Assembly (NCBI GenBank): GCA_027604685.1
Contig: JADHYX010000238.1
Span: 1-33,329, forward strand
Origin: Lobulomyces angularis
Lineage: Eukaryota; Chytridiomycota; Chytridiomycetes; Lobulomycetales; Lobulomycetaceae
Reading direction: 5' to 3'
DNA length: 33,329 nt
Of the stretch, positions 8,901 through 21,115 are shown piece by piece (the stretch's first letter is position 1; each line of letters opens with the position of its first letter). A program made the translations under genes and the position numbers. Under the pieces are notes generated by a model. It saw nothing but the letters and a program-made list of their open reading frames with translations, was not told the DNA's origin and made no database searches.

Positions 8901-11900
8901 ATGAATAACAATCAATATTCTAATAAGTCAAAAACCACTCTTTCTGCACCTACATCCCCCACAATGAAACTGAGAAAGAGTCAGTCATTTAACGGGATAA
9001 TTGAGGAAAGTTTTCCTGAAATCGCCAACACTTTTACTAGTGACGCACAACTTAATGCTTCTTTTGTTAAGTCACAGAGCCACCAAGAGTTGCAATTAGA
9101 GAACCTCTTGAAAATTGAACCAAATTCTAAGATAGATAGTCAAAAACCGATAAATAGTGAAAGATTGAGTAAAATAAAATTTAACTTTAGAGGGAGCAAA
9201 GAAAACTCTGTAAAGCCAAGCCAAAGGTCGAGTACAACTTCAACAATCAGCAAAATGACAAAAAAAGAATCTTTTAATTGGAATGCTGTAATATTTCTAT
9301 TAAATTATATATTTCAAAAAATAGAATTCAAATAAAATTAAATTTTTTTATCTCTGTGTAAATAGGATGATCCCTCTGATGATCCACTCCAAGTTCACAT
9401 AAAACCTCACGAAAAGAAAGGAAAAGACGGCTGTTGTTCAAGTTGTTTTAGAAAATTAAAAATGATACCTCATTTGTTTAGGTTAATCTTATATTGTTCA
9501 TTTGGATCTATATTATTTATGACTCCAGGAGTAGTATCCTTGTTATTTTTTATTGGTATAGATAACTTTAATCAATGATAAAGTTAAATTTTTTAATAAA
9601 AAGAGGATCGAGACGTTTATTTTACTTCATTCAGTCCCAAGCAAACTGATCTGATATTTGATTTTTCACTTGGCGGCTATCCAGTATTTCTTTTTTCCGT
9701 ATACTGGACTATATCCGTAATAAATCTTCTCGGTAGTTGAATCACTTACATTTTTTAAGTGGAACTCATTCTGGGCTTTTCGATACTGCTTTCGAATTTT
9801 ACCTGATGTAATTATGAAATTAATAGATGCCGCTATGGGAGATACCTTAGGTCATGATTTAAACGAAGCAATCTCACATCACTTAGACTACTCTAGAACC
9901 CTAAAAAATTATTTGACAGTACTTTTTGTATAATAATTTACTTTATAAAGACAATTAATTCATTCAAGTGGTGCTTGACGAATTGGATTAGCTGGGTTTC
10001 CTTGTTTTTAAAAGATATTGGCTACGAAAAAACTGTTTCTTTAATATTATCCAGTATTTTTTTTGCCTCTCTGGTATTAATTTTTTTTAATTTATTGCGT
10101 TCTAAAATAATATTTATTAAAAGGTGTGGTTTTTGGAGAAGTATGTATTACAGCTATTTTCAGTTTCATTTCACAAGGTAAAAACATCTTTTTTTTAAAC
10201 ACTGAAAAAATTAGAAAATACACCAAGAAAGAATAGAAACTTTGAGAACTGAGCTGCTTGTACTCGAAGTTTTGAATAAAGCTGCAAAAAAGAAGAGGAA
10301 ATTATTATCTGCCAAGAAAATGGCGAATAGTAAAAAAAAAGCTAATAATTTTGTTGTGCAAGACCAGAAAAAGTTTTGGTCTAGAAGCTCTGTTTCAGAT
10401 GTTGCCGAAAAAGAGAGAAAAAACGATTTTTGTTCTCTAGATAGTGTGAAAACCACTGCTTCACATTCTGTCCCAAATGTCAGTACAGTTATAAATGTAA
10501 CACAAGTCAGTGATGATAGTTTTTCTGAACACGAGGAGGATGGGAAAAGCAATAGAAGTTCTCTAATGGATAAAAAAATTTCTTCGTCTGGAAAAGCGAT
10601 GGATTTGGTTTCTCTCTTTGGCGCAGGTATTTTAAAATTATCACTCTGAATTGTTTAAATGTTTCTATAGTTATTGGTGCTGAAAGTATTGGCGGAGCAA
10701 GTCAAGGAATTTTGTTACGAAACAAATCAGATGCTAAAAAAATAGCAAGGAAAATATTTGAAGTAAATATTACAAAATAATTTTTTAAATTGATTTTATC
10801 AACATTTTTTATAAAGTCTTTAACCCAAAAGGATTCTCTAATAAAGAAAGACTTTGAGCCATATTTTGAGAGTGACGAATTAAATAATGTGTTTAAAATT
10901 TTTGATAAGGATGACAATGGAAATATCAGTAAACAGGTTTTTAAACTTTCGAAATATAAAATTATCTAAACATTTTTTAATTAAAAGGAATTTAAATCAA
11001 AAATTTTAGAGATTTTCTATAATCATGAAAATATAGGTTAGAAAAAAAAAAAATAATCCAAAAATATTTATTATTTAGAAAAATCAATGAGACAGTCTAC
11101 TCAGGCAATATCAAAATTGGATAGCATTTTAAAGATTTTTGTTTGGATAATAATATTTTTTGTTACAATCGCAATATTTTCAATTAATGTTTCAGCATTT
11201 ATGGCTACATTTTTGTCTATTTGGGCTGGAGTTCTGTTTGCAATTTCTGGAAGTGTGCAAGTTTTAGTTCAAAATTTAATATTTCTTTTTATTATTCATC
11301 CATGTAAGCATATTTTTAATTTTCACTTAAAAATTTACAAAAAAAATGAATTTTTTTGAAGTTGATGTAGGAGGTAGACTGGAATAAAAGTAATTTTTTT
11401 TATTTAACAACATTTTTTGTAGATCGCGTTGAAATTGAAAAAGAATGCTATGTTGTCAAAGAATTCGGCTTAACTGCTACCTGTTTAAGGTAGTGAATCA
11501 GTAAATTTTTTATTAATCTACTTGGTAGATTGGGGAATGGAAAAGAAATTTATGCTCCTAATTTTATGCTTGCTCAAAAATTAATTCACAACTTTAGAAG
11601 GAGTGGACCACAATCAGAACCGATAAATTTAAGTGTTTCGAAAGAAACCAGTTTTCATAAGATTGAAATGCTGAAAGATAAAATTGTAAAATACCTTGAG
11701 TTAGAAGAAAGTAGGGAATTTAATATTAAATTTAACTTGTAAGTTGTGTGAAAATTTCGTTTATTTTTTTTAATTTTTACAGTAAATTAAAAGATCTTGG
11801 AACCAACTACTTTTTAATTACAGGAAGTTTAGAACATAGAAATAACTGGCAGGTAAGATATATTGACTGATGGCTCATAATTTTTTTTTTTTTTTAGGAT

Positions 11901-11996
11901 TCTTCAGCTGCAAGCAACAGAAGAAGTAGATTCATGTGGAAATTGAAAGAAATCATTGATGAAGTAGGAATAGAGTTAGTTACTATTCCTACTTAA
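8901..11996 (+). CDS. EF-hand MscS-type mechanosensitive channel (fungal Msy type)
   Basis: Tension-gated channel of the fungal Msy1/Msy2 class, which in fission yeast acts in ER membranes during hypo-osmotic shock. Sixteen exons: 8901-9287, 9366-9555, 9604-9716, 9760-9918, 9969-10073, 10124-10177, 10215-10626, 10671-10762, 10817-10936, 10988-11036, 11079-11303, 11362-11373, 11423-11489, 11529-11738, 11783-11852, 11898-11996; 787 residues. The N-terminal ~140 residues are Ser-rich and disordered. Membrane segments follow from about 165 to 330, ending SVSFHKKIHQERIETL, a family hallmark. A canonical EF-hand loop DKDDNGNISKQE lies at 534-545, split by an intron before its last Glu. The pore helix region spans about 580-635, followed by HPFDVGDRV, the start of the MscS beta domain. 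Calcium control is inferred from the EF-hand. Exon 12 is only 12 nt and is needed for the PFDVGDRV motif. Confidence 0.93.
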
Positions 11997-12317
11997 AAAC
12001 AAACTAGCAACTTCATATTTAGATACATTAATGATTAATAAATTATTATTTAAACTTTTCAAAATTTGAAATAATTGCATGACTATATATTGTAGTTTAA
12101 CTCTTTTAATCGTTATTAAATTTTTTTTCTCCAAAAACGGAGTTGATCTATTAAGTAAAACTTCAGAATTTAAAGATAAAAAATTCTCGCAGATTAAGAG
12201 TATTGCTGCAATTAATCTCCATTGTGTATTTGCTTACTATCATATTCAGAATTTTAAACTTTTACAATGTTTTTACAAAAATTCAACAAAAACCCTTGTC
12301 TGAAAGATCTTTGTAAA
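11997..12317. other. Intergenic region upstream of topoisomerase II
   Basis: Tandem spacer between the MscS stop and the TOP2 start. AT-rich. A 74-codon open frame at 12079-12303 has no recognisable domain and is not called. The TOP2 promoter should lie here; I see no clear TATA box or other element. Confidence 0.5.
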
Positions 12318-15300
12318 ATGTTAACAGCTCACCAAGATGAAAATACTAAAGTAAGTACACCAAAATACATAAATTTTTAAAGTAAATTTTTTAAAGGTAA
12401 CGAAGAAACCTACAAAAAAGACGAAACAAGCAGATACTAACGAAGGAAAAACTGTAGAAGAGGTTTGCATTTTTTTATATTAGTTTTGTAAGCTTAATGG
12501 TTTTATTTGCAACAGATATACCAAAAGAAAACACAATTAGAACACATTATATTAAGACCCGACACGTACATTGGCTCAGTGGAAGCAGTTAGTACTCCAA
12601 TGTGGTATTAATTGTAACCCTTTAACGCTAATAATATATATGCATGCTAGGGTATTTGAAAATGAAAAATTAGTGTATCGAAATGTCAATTACGTGCCTG
12701 GCTTATACAAAATTTTTGATGAAATACTTGTTAATGCCGCAGATAATAAGACTAGGGACAGTAAAATGGATACACTGAAGATAAACATCGATAAAGAAAA
12801 TAATAAGATATCCGTTTACAATAATGGTCGTAAGTGAAATATTATTTTGTTGAACGCGTTATTCAATATTTAGGTGGAATCCCGATTGAGGTGCATAAGG
12901 AGGAAGGAATATATGTTCCAGAATTAATTTTTGGGCATCTCTTGACATCAAGTAACTATGACGATAATCAAAAAAAAATTACTGGGGGTAGAAATGGATA
13001 TGGTGCAAAATTGTGGTGAGAACGATATTGTATTCAGTCTTTTCCATAACTACTTTAATTATTAGTAACATTTTTAGTACTGAATTTATTATTGAAACAG
13101 CTGACTCTAACAGTGAAAAAAAGTTTAAACAGGTTTTATTATTACTAATAAATTGAATTTACATTTTTCAAAGATATTTTCTGATAACATGAGTGTTAAG
13201 TCTAAAGCTGTCATTACTGAAAACAAGAAAAAAGAAAATTATACAAAAATAACGTTTTCTCCTGATCTTACCAAATTTGGAATGGATAGTTTGAACGATG
13301 ATCTTGAAGCCTTGTTCAAAAAACGTGCGTATGATTTGGCAGGCTGCCTTAATGGTGTCAACGTATATTTGAATGATCAAAAATTAAAAATCAAAGATTT
13401 TAAGCAGTATGGTAAATAAAACTTCATTTAAGATACACCATGTAATGATATAAATTCTTTTGCTATCAATTAGTTGAACTATATATTTCAAGTTCCAAAG
13501 GATCAACTGATGGTGCTACTTCTCGTCCAGGGGTTTTTTATCAAAGATTTAATGACAGATGGGAGATTGCAGTAACAATTAGCGATGGACAGTTTCAACA
13601 AGTAGAAAAAACTTTACTTATTTACTTATCCTTTTTTCATAGGTAAGTTTTGTTAACTCAATTTGCACTTCGAAAGGGGGAACTCATGTTAACTACGTCA
13701 GCGACCAAATAGTGGCTACATTATTGGAAACTATAAAGAAAAAAGATAAAAAATCTGTTACTTTGAAACCATTTCAATGCAAATCACATCTATCGATTTT
13801 TATTAATTGTTTAATTGAAAACCCAGCTTTTGATTCTCAAACGAAAGAAAACATGACGTTAAAATCCAGCGCTTTTGGAAGCAAATGTACTATTGATGAT
13901 GACTTTATGAAAAAAGGTTTACTATTTTTCCAGTTTTATATTGTGGTAACGTTAACAATATTAGTATTAAAATCCGGTATTCTTGAAACTATCATGAGCT
14001 TTGCCCAGTTCAAACAGCAGCAAGCTTTGAAGAAGACTGACGGAAAAAAAAACTCAAGAATAACAGGAATAGCAAAATTAGATGATGCAAATAACGCTGG
14101 TTCAAGAAACGGATCCCAATGTACCTTAATTTTAACTGAGGGAGACTCCGCTAAGACTTTAGCAGTTAGTGGATTAGGAGTTATTGGTAGGGATAACTAC
14201 GGTGTTTTTCCATTGGTATTTTACTTCATAACTTCAATTTTATCTAATTTTTTTTTTTTGCAGCGAGGTAAACTCCTGAATGTACGAGAGGCGAATCATA
14301 GTCAAATAATGAACAATGCAGAAATAAGTGCTATAAAGCAAATTATGGGACTGAAGACTGGGCAGGTTTACACAGACACCTCCACATTAAGATATGGGCA
14401 CATTATGATTATGACAGATCAAGATCATGATGGTTCTCACATTAAAGGGTTGATTATAAATTTATTGGATCACTTTTGGCCATCTCTATTAAAAGTCCCA
14501 AAATTTTTATTGGAATTCATTACACCAATTGTTAAGGTTTAATTGCAGAATCCTATTTTTTATTGTTAATTTTGCGTTTGATATAATAAGGTTACAAAAA
14601 AAAACCAAGAGCGAACCTTTTTTACTATCCCCGAGTACGAAGAATGGAAAAGTAATAATATGGATGCAAAAGGCTGGCACGTAAAGTATTATAAAGGTTT
14701 GGGAACTAGTTCAACCCAAGATGCCAAAAAATATTTTTCAAATTTACACACTCATATGAAGGAATTTCGAACATGTTCAGAAAATGATAGAAATTTAATA
14801 AACATGGCCTTTAATAAAAAAAAAGCTGACGAAAGGAAGGAATGGTTAAGAAACATTGAGGTATTTTGTTTCCCTCTTTTTTTGTATTGATTTTTTTGGT
14901 TTTTTTAGCCAGGTACTTTCATGGACCATAGTCAACAACAAATCCCATTAGATGATTTTATCAATAAAGAGTTAATTTTATTTTCTATGGCAGATAACAT
15001 CCGTTCAATTCCCTCAATGGTAGATGGTTTGAAACCTGGCCAAAGAAAAATTCTGTTTTGCTGCTTTAAAAGAAATTTAGTAAATGAAATAAAAGTTGCT
15101 CAGTTTGCTGGTTATGTTAGTGAGCACTCTTCATACCATCATGGTGAACAAAGTTTATGCACCACAATTGTAGGGTTGGCTCAAAATTTTGTCGGGTGAG
15201 ATGACTCCAACAGAAATATAAATTATTAACTTTTGTTAAGATCAAACAATTTGCCTTTGCTTGAGCCGTTAGGTCAGTTTGGTACTAGATTGCAAGGAGG

Positions 15301-17693
15301 AAAAGACAGTGCTTCACCTCGTTACATTTTCACAAAGCTAAATTCTTTGGCCAGAGCAGTATATCATCCCGCAGACGACGCAATTTTAAAGGTAAATTAT
15401 GCTGTTTTTTGAATATTTATTAAATTTTCAACTTTTTTTAGTATTTGAATGATGATGGGCAAAATATTGAACCGGAGTGGTACATACCAATCTTACCTAT
15501 GATATTAATGAACGGATGTGATGGTATTGGTACAGGTTGGTCTACGTCTATGCCAAACTATAAGTAAAATTTAATTAGCAGCTGAAAACCTAATTATCTT
15601 TTTTCAGTCCTAGAGATATTGTAGAAAATATTTTTTTGCTGATGGAAGGTAAAGAACCGAAGCCTATGTGTCCATATTACAGGTGGGAATATAAATTTTG
15701 ATAAGCGGTTTAATAAAAATTTTTTAACAGAGGTTTTAAAGGGACGATTGAAAAGCAAGACAAAGGCAACTATAAGGCTACTGGGATAATAAGAAAACTT
15801 AGTGATACAACTGTTGAAATAACCGAACTTCCTTTAAAAACTTGGACCCAAAGTTACAAAGAGCAATTAGAGGAATGGCTTGTTGGCACACCAAAGGTTC
15901 CTGCATGGATTTCCGATTACAAGGAATACCATACTGATTCTATGGTTCATTTTGTAGTAACCTTAACAGAAGAAAATCTGGCGAAAGCTGAGGCTGAAGG
16001 TTTGGAAAAAAAATTTAAACTTACAACAAGTTTGGCAATTTCAAATATGGTGTGTTTTGATGCAGAGGGACGAATTCAAAAATATGATACAACAGAATCA
16101 ATATTGAAAGAATTTTTTTCATTGAGATTACAGTTTTATCAGCGAAGAAAAGTATAAAAATATTTGAATTTTGTGATTTTACTCATTTTGATTTAGGCTT
16201 ATATGTTAGAACAACTTGCACAGGAATGGACTAAACTGGATAATAAAGTCCGCTTTGTTTTAGAAATCATTGAAGGAACACTAATAATATCCAATAGAAA
16301 GAAGGCAGATATTATTTCTGAATTAAAGAAAAAAAAATATACTGCCATATTAAAAGTAAAGGATTTGCAAAAAGATGCTCCGGAGGACCTAGAAAGTCAA
16401 GGTGACAACGGCTATGACTATTTACTGTCTATGCCTATTTGGAGTTTAACATTAGAAAAGGTAATTTGTTAAAAAATAATTTTTTTGAGTCTCATATGTA
16501 ATAGGTACAAAAATTGATAGATGAAAAAAATCAAAAAGATACTGAAGTTCTTTTATTGACAAAACAAACACCACAAGATTTATGGAGGACAGACTTAGAC
16601 CACTTTCTGCAAAAATGGGAGGTATTTGAAGAAGAAATGTATGAACTGGAAACCAAGGAGGTTACTGGTGTTTCTAAGTTGAAAGCAGGGATCTCGTCAA
16701 AAAAAATTAAAAAAAAACTGTACGATACAGAAGAGGATGATAGTGATGAGTTCACTGCTGAAAAGAAACCAAAATGTATATAGTGTACAAAAATTTAATA
16801 TTTATTATTTTTAAAAAGCAGTAGCAAAGAAACCTGCTGCGAAAAATCATGAGCGAAAGGTTGATGAAATTACAGCATCTGTAGCAAATATTAAACTCGA
16901 AAAGCAAACCGTGAAAAAACGGACAGTAAAAAAGAATAATATCGATGAAAAGGACACCACAACTGAGAATAAGGATACTACTAAAGTTGAAAATAGTGTG
17001 CCAGAGATTGAAGTAAAGAAACCTAATGGTAGAAACAAACGAACCGCAAATATTAAAATACTGTCTGAGGATTCAAATCTTTCAGATACAACAGATGATG
17101 AGTTTAATATGAAGTCAGAGAAAATTGATGTTAAATTTATAAAAGAAGTAAAGAGGCCAACGAAAAAGATTCTTAGTAAACCTTTATTAGAAAATAAAAG
17201 TAAGAATTTGGATAAAAAAAGTAAAATAGAATTTGCTGAGGAAGAAGTTGTAGATTCGGAATCTAAGGAAAATGGGCTTGATTTTAAAAAAAAAAATCCA
17301 GCAAATACATTAAAAACGGTTTATAAAAGTAAAAAAAAAATTTTAGATTCCGAAGACGATGATGTATTTGAAAACTTTTTGGAAGTTAAAGAAGAAAAGA
17401 ATGAAAAAAAGGGACACAGTAATAAGCAAAATACAACAGTTAATAAGAAAATTGTAACAAAGATAATTTTATCTGATGATGATGAACCTCCAATGAAAAT
17501 AACTAAGAAACCTAGCAAAATAATAACAAGCCCGCCATCTACTTCTTCTGAAAGTGTTAAAGAGACTAATGTAGTTAAACGAGGACGAAACAAGAAACCA
17601 GTAAATTTTACTTTTGATGACAGTGAGGAAGAAGATGTTATTAGTAGTGAGGATGACTTTAAAGTAGATGATTTTGATATGACTTCTGACTGA
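12318..17693 (+). CDS. TOP2: DNA topoisomerase II
   Basis: ATP-dependent type IIA topoisomerase of the nucleus. Twenty exons: 12318-12350, 12397-12462, 12516-12604, 12651-12829, 12874-13015, 13066-13132, 13174-13411, 13474-13601, 13643-13916, 13965-14215, 14264-14536, 14591-14860, 14909-15195, 15241-15391, 15442-15563, 15608-15682, 15731-16151, 16197-16460, 16505-16775, 16819-17693; 1491 residues, normal for the family. GHKL ATPase: KIFDEILVNAADN, GGRNGYGAK (about 161-168). TOPRIM: EGDSA (464-468), PLRGKLLNVREA across an intron, DQDHDGSHIKGL. Breakage-reunion domain: GQRKILFCCFKRN, YHHGEQSL, and the catalytic Tyr in SPRYIFTKL (about residue 794). The last exon is an 875-nt block encoding a disordered Lys/Asp/Glu/Ser tail with acidic clusters such as SEDDFKVDDFDMTSD and basic stretches, as in fungal Top2 tails carrying nuclear-localisation and casein-kinase-2 sites. 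The start ATG is inferred: an 11-codon first exon. Confidence 0.97.
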
Positions 17694-18111
17694 ATTTTTA
17701 TTTCTTTTTTAAAAATTTATAATCTTCAAAGGTTTCTCATTTTGTGTATAGTTAAAATATTTTTGCAGTTTAATATATTATGTTACTAAACTTTTGCTTT
17801 GTACCACTTTTAATATGTAAATAACTTTCAATTTTATTAAAAAACAAATTTAGGTTGAATCATTTTTAATATTATAAATTTATTTTAATTTTATTTAGCC
17901 ATTACTTACTCCAGTATATGAATAAAATTTTAAAGGTATTTTAGATGAAATTCAAAGAACAAAAAATAAATTAACATTGTAAAATACATATTTTCTTAAT
18001 CCCTAGTTGCTTTATAGTTTATTCTATTTTATTTTTTTTTTATCTTTAATACTCCACTGCCCAACTAAAAAAATAATTTTTGGAATAATTAAAAAAATAA
18101 AAAAAAACTTT
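17694..18111. other. Convergent 3' spacer
   Basis: Between the stops of TOP2 (plus) and the CHIP-like gene (minus). AT-rich with several A/T runs. No gene, RNA gene or repeat seen. Confidence 0.6.
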
Positions 18112-19409
18112 TTACCCATTCTTTTCAATAAAGGTATCTACTACTTCCTTCATGGCCAAATTTGGAATTAAATCTTTTTCCAGTAATGGTTTTCGAGAAA
18201 CTGGAAACAAAAAAAATAGAAAAAATTTAAATATAAAAAGAAGAATAAATAATTTTTTTTTTTTTTTTTTTTTAAAAAAAAATAAACATTTACCTGGATC
18301 AAAATATCCAATTTTTTTAAAATGCTCTATTAATTCGGGCCGATCATACGTTATTCCTATAGGTGTAAACAAAAAACAAGGTAAGTTTAAAATTATTTAT
18401 TTATAATTCGTTTTTTTTTTTTTAAAGAAAAAAAATTATATAAAAAAAAAAATACCTGATGGTGTAATAACCGGATCACTCATTAATTCAAATGAAATTT
18501 TTCCGCAGACATAGTCAGGAACTTTAAAAAAAAAAAAAAAAAAAATGTAAAAGATGCTTATTTTATTTTAATTAATTTTATACTTTCTCTCTTTTTCCCA
18601 TTTTCATCAGCCTGAGAAAACAATAATTCGACTTGACTTCGTCGTTGGTCATGCTCGTAGTTGGTTATATCTACATATTCACTATCAGCTTCATTAATCT
18701 CCTGCAACATCCTCCGTCTGTCTCGTTCAATTAAACCAGTTAAATATCTAAATAAAAAATAAGAAAACATATAAACATAATAAATAAAAATTTAAAAATT
18801 AAAAAAGACCTATATAAATCGCTTTCAGTTTCTCGACGCTTTAAATCCATTTGTTCCCATTTCAAAGTCTTGACCTTTCTACTTGCAGCTAAAATATCTG
18901 CAGTATAATTTACATTTTGGGATACACCTAATGCATACGCCTTTTTTAAATGAGATATCGATTCATTTAGCCTTGAGGTATGAGTTAATGCTTGTCCAAG
19001 TAAATAGTGAGCTTTAACAAAAAAAAAAAAACAGTTAAATAGTCATAACAATTCAGGGAAAAAGAAACAAAATAAAAGAATACCTTTTACACTATTTGGG
19101 TCTAAATCCAATCCTTTTTCACAATCCTGTATAACGTTTTCGAATTTATTTAACTTTAAATACGATAGAGCTCTGTTTGTGTAGCATAAAGGATTATTTG
19201 GATTTTTTATAATAGCTTAAAACATTTTTTAAATTATATGAACTTTAATGATAAATTTTTTTTTTTTTTTAGTTTTTTGAAAAAAAAATTAAAAAAATAA
19301 ATGAGCATATACCGGTTGTATATTGCTTAATGGCTTCTTCGTACAACCCTTGATGAAAAAAATCGTTTCCTTTTTTTCTAAATTCTTCTGAAGAAGTTTG
19401 AAAATTCAT
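18112..19409 (-). CDS. STUB1: CHIP/STUB1-like TPR and U-box E3 ubiquitin ligase
   Basis: Co-chaperone ubiquitin ligase that binds Hsp70/Hsp90 C-termini and ubiquitinates their clients. Exons in transcript order: 19409-19313, 19215-19084, 19011-18810, 18747-18584, 18521-18456, 18356-18294, 18200-18112; 270 residues against about 300 for animal CHIP. Three TPR repeats occupy about residues 7-115 ([31 protein letters not shown]). Of the chaperone-clamp residues, N15, N46 and K76 are kept, while the first clamp lysine position is Arg11. A charged helical hairpin ([13 protein letters not shown] to [10 protein letters not shown]) leads to the U-box: [54 protein letters not shown]. The order and hairpin match STUB1 over the full length. 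Budding yeast lacks CHIP, so its presence is a lineage marker. The last intron is T-rich and 93 nt long. Confidence 0.95.
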
Positions 19410-19726
19410 TAAAATTTATTTTTGTATTTTTCTGTGTTAATTGATTTGATTATAAAGTTAAAGAAAAAAAAAAAGGATTCAAATTTCTCTATTATGGTAT
19501 TTTTCTAATTAATAATAAATTTTTTTAAAAAGCTTAAAAAAAATTTTTTTCAAGATTTGATTTGAAATGAGAAGAAATTTGAAGAAAAAAAAGTTATGGT
19601 GGAAAAATATGAAATACAGTAGAACACCTTAACAATTCTAGAAATATTTATTATTTTCGGATTTAATTAAAATATGTTAACATTAAACAACATCCAATCA
19701 TTTTTATATTTTTTTTATGTGAATTT
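19410..19726. other. Short spacer upstream of the CHIP-like gene
   Basis: Tandem minus-strand spacer between the CHIP-like start and the Eaf3 stop. AT-rich, no gene seen. It should contain the CHIP promoter; no clear motif. Confidence 0.5.
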
Positions 19727-21115
19727 TTAGGAAGTACAGTTTTTCGCATCAACCAGATATTGAGCAGAAGCATGTTCATATTCTTTTAAAAACAACTCAT
19801 CCGCATTTTCCACCATCCATTGCAAAAATAGTGCAAAATGATCTTTTAACACATTCACTGCATCTGTTTCCATGTTGGTATGCGCAATTAAGCTAGGCAA
19901 CTGAACAAACAATCTTAAAATTAGAACAAAATAAAGAAATTTAATATGTATATATAACTTTGTTTACCTCAACAAGTGTTCCGCCCCATAGTAGTCACTC
20001 ATACATTTTTCAGCATGTGTTGCTTCACCCAATTTTTCTGTTCCATTATTGCTCCCATTATTCTCATTATTCAACTTCTCTTTTAGCTGAACATATTGAA
20101 ATCTTTCAAACCTGTACAATAGTATATTTCCGAGTGCCTTATCAAAATAGAGTTTTAATCCATCAGTAACTTGCTCAACGATCTCTTCTTGAAAAACAGA
20201 ACTTTTTAAGCCTTCCTTTTCATTAAAAGAGGTTGGGTTATTGATGATGTGTTCTCTGTATTTTTGAAGTATCTGCGTCACTGTTGGATCTCTTGGCAAC
20301 GACACTAACTATAGTTTTTTAATAAAAAAAAAAAAATCTAAATTTAATATTTTTTACACATACCCTTTGATTTTTGGTTACTGTTTCCCAATCATCAACA
20401 AGTTTAATTTTTAGCTCTTCCGGAATAGGTATTTTAATCTCAACTCTATTAACTCAGAAAGCAATTCAAATTCTTGAATGCAATTTTTGGTTACCTTTTT
20501 GCGAATTCATCAACAGTATCAACATGCTCACTTTTTCTTTTCTTTCCTCGTTCCGAAGAAGGAGCTGTAGCTTCACTCTTTTAATAATTTCAATTCAACA
20601 ATATAGCTTATTCAAAAATAAAAAAAAAATTTACCTTTTTTTCTGGTTTTTTCGTTGTATGTGCAGCAACGAGATCTTTTTGTTTCTTTAAATTTTCTTC
20701 AGTCATCTTTAACCCTCTACTCTCTGGGACCCATTCATCCCATCTTTAATATATATAAAAAAATTTTTTAAGAAAAGCAAGACAAGTTACGTTTACTTCT
20801 CTTTCCATCCTTGGTAATGAACAAAATAATGTGGACCATCCTCCTCATTAGATTTGCCTTCCCAAATTTCTTTTTTTAGCACCTAAAAAATTAAATTTTA
20901 ATTTAAATAATTTAAAAGAAAACGAAATTTATTTGCATTTAAATACTTTAGCTTCGTATAAAAGAGGACCATGAAAACACAAGATTTTTTCACCTTTCTC
21001 AAATAACTAAATATTTTTTGGTATTTTTTTTTTTAATTTATTCATTTTTAATTTTTATAAAGTACTAGAAATTTTTTGGTTATAATTTTAGAATAATCTA
21101 ACTTACAAAATCCAT
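19727..21115 (-). CDS. EAF3: Eaf3/MRG15 chromatin reader, MRG family
   Basis: Subunit shared by the NuA4 acetyltransferase and Rpd3S deacetylase in yeast; binds H3K36-methylated chromatin. Exons in transcript order: 21115-21107, 21006-20947, 20882-20797, 20743-20635, 20577-20495, 20445-20364, 20308-19968, 19913-19727; 318 residues, near human MRG15. The chromo-barrel domain is GEKILCFHGPLLYEAKVLKK, PHYFVHYQGWKEKWDEW, VPESRGLK (about 6-75). A basic linker (GKKRKSEH) follows, then the MRG domain from about 135: KIPIPEELKIKLVDDW, LPRDPTVTQIL, YRFERFQY, SDYYGAEHLLRLFVQLPSL, and ending near ADELF and EYEHASAQY. The first coding exon is only 9 nt (Met-Asp-Phe). It is supported by a good GTAAG donor and by an in-frame exon 2 that starts the chromo barrel, but a different upstream exon is possible. 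Confidence 0.95.

Noticed and set aside
10124..10181. Reading straight through 10074-10181 in the MscS gene as one exon
   Set aside because: It ends out of frame. Removing 10074-10123 restores FLEKYVLQ and SFHKKIHQERI, which fit the family.
12079..12303. Small plus-strand open frame before TOP2
   Set aside because: No domain, no homology recognised, AT-biased composition as in spacers; could be chance.
17321..17593. Antisense open frame of 90 codons in the TOP2 tail
   Set aside because: It is a mirror of the Lys/Asp/Glu-rich coding exon, with a Phe/Leu/Ser-only product and no domain.
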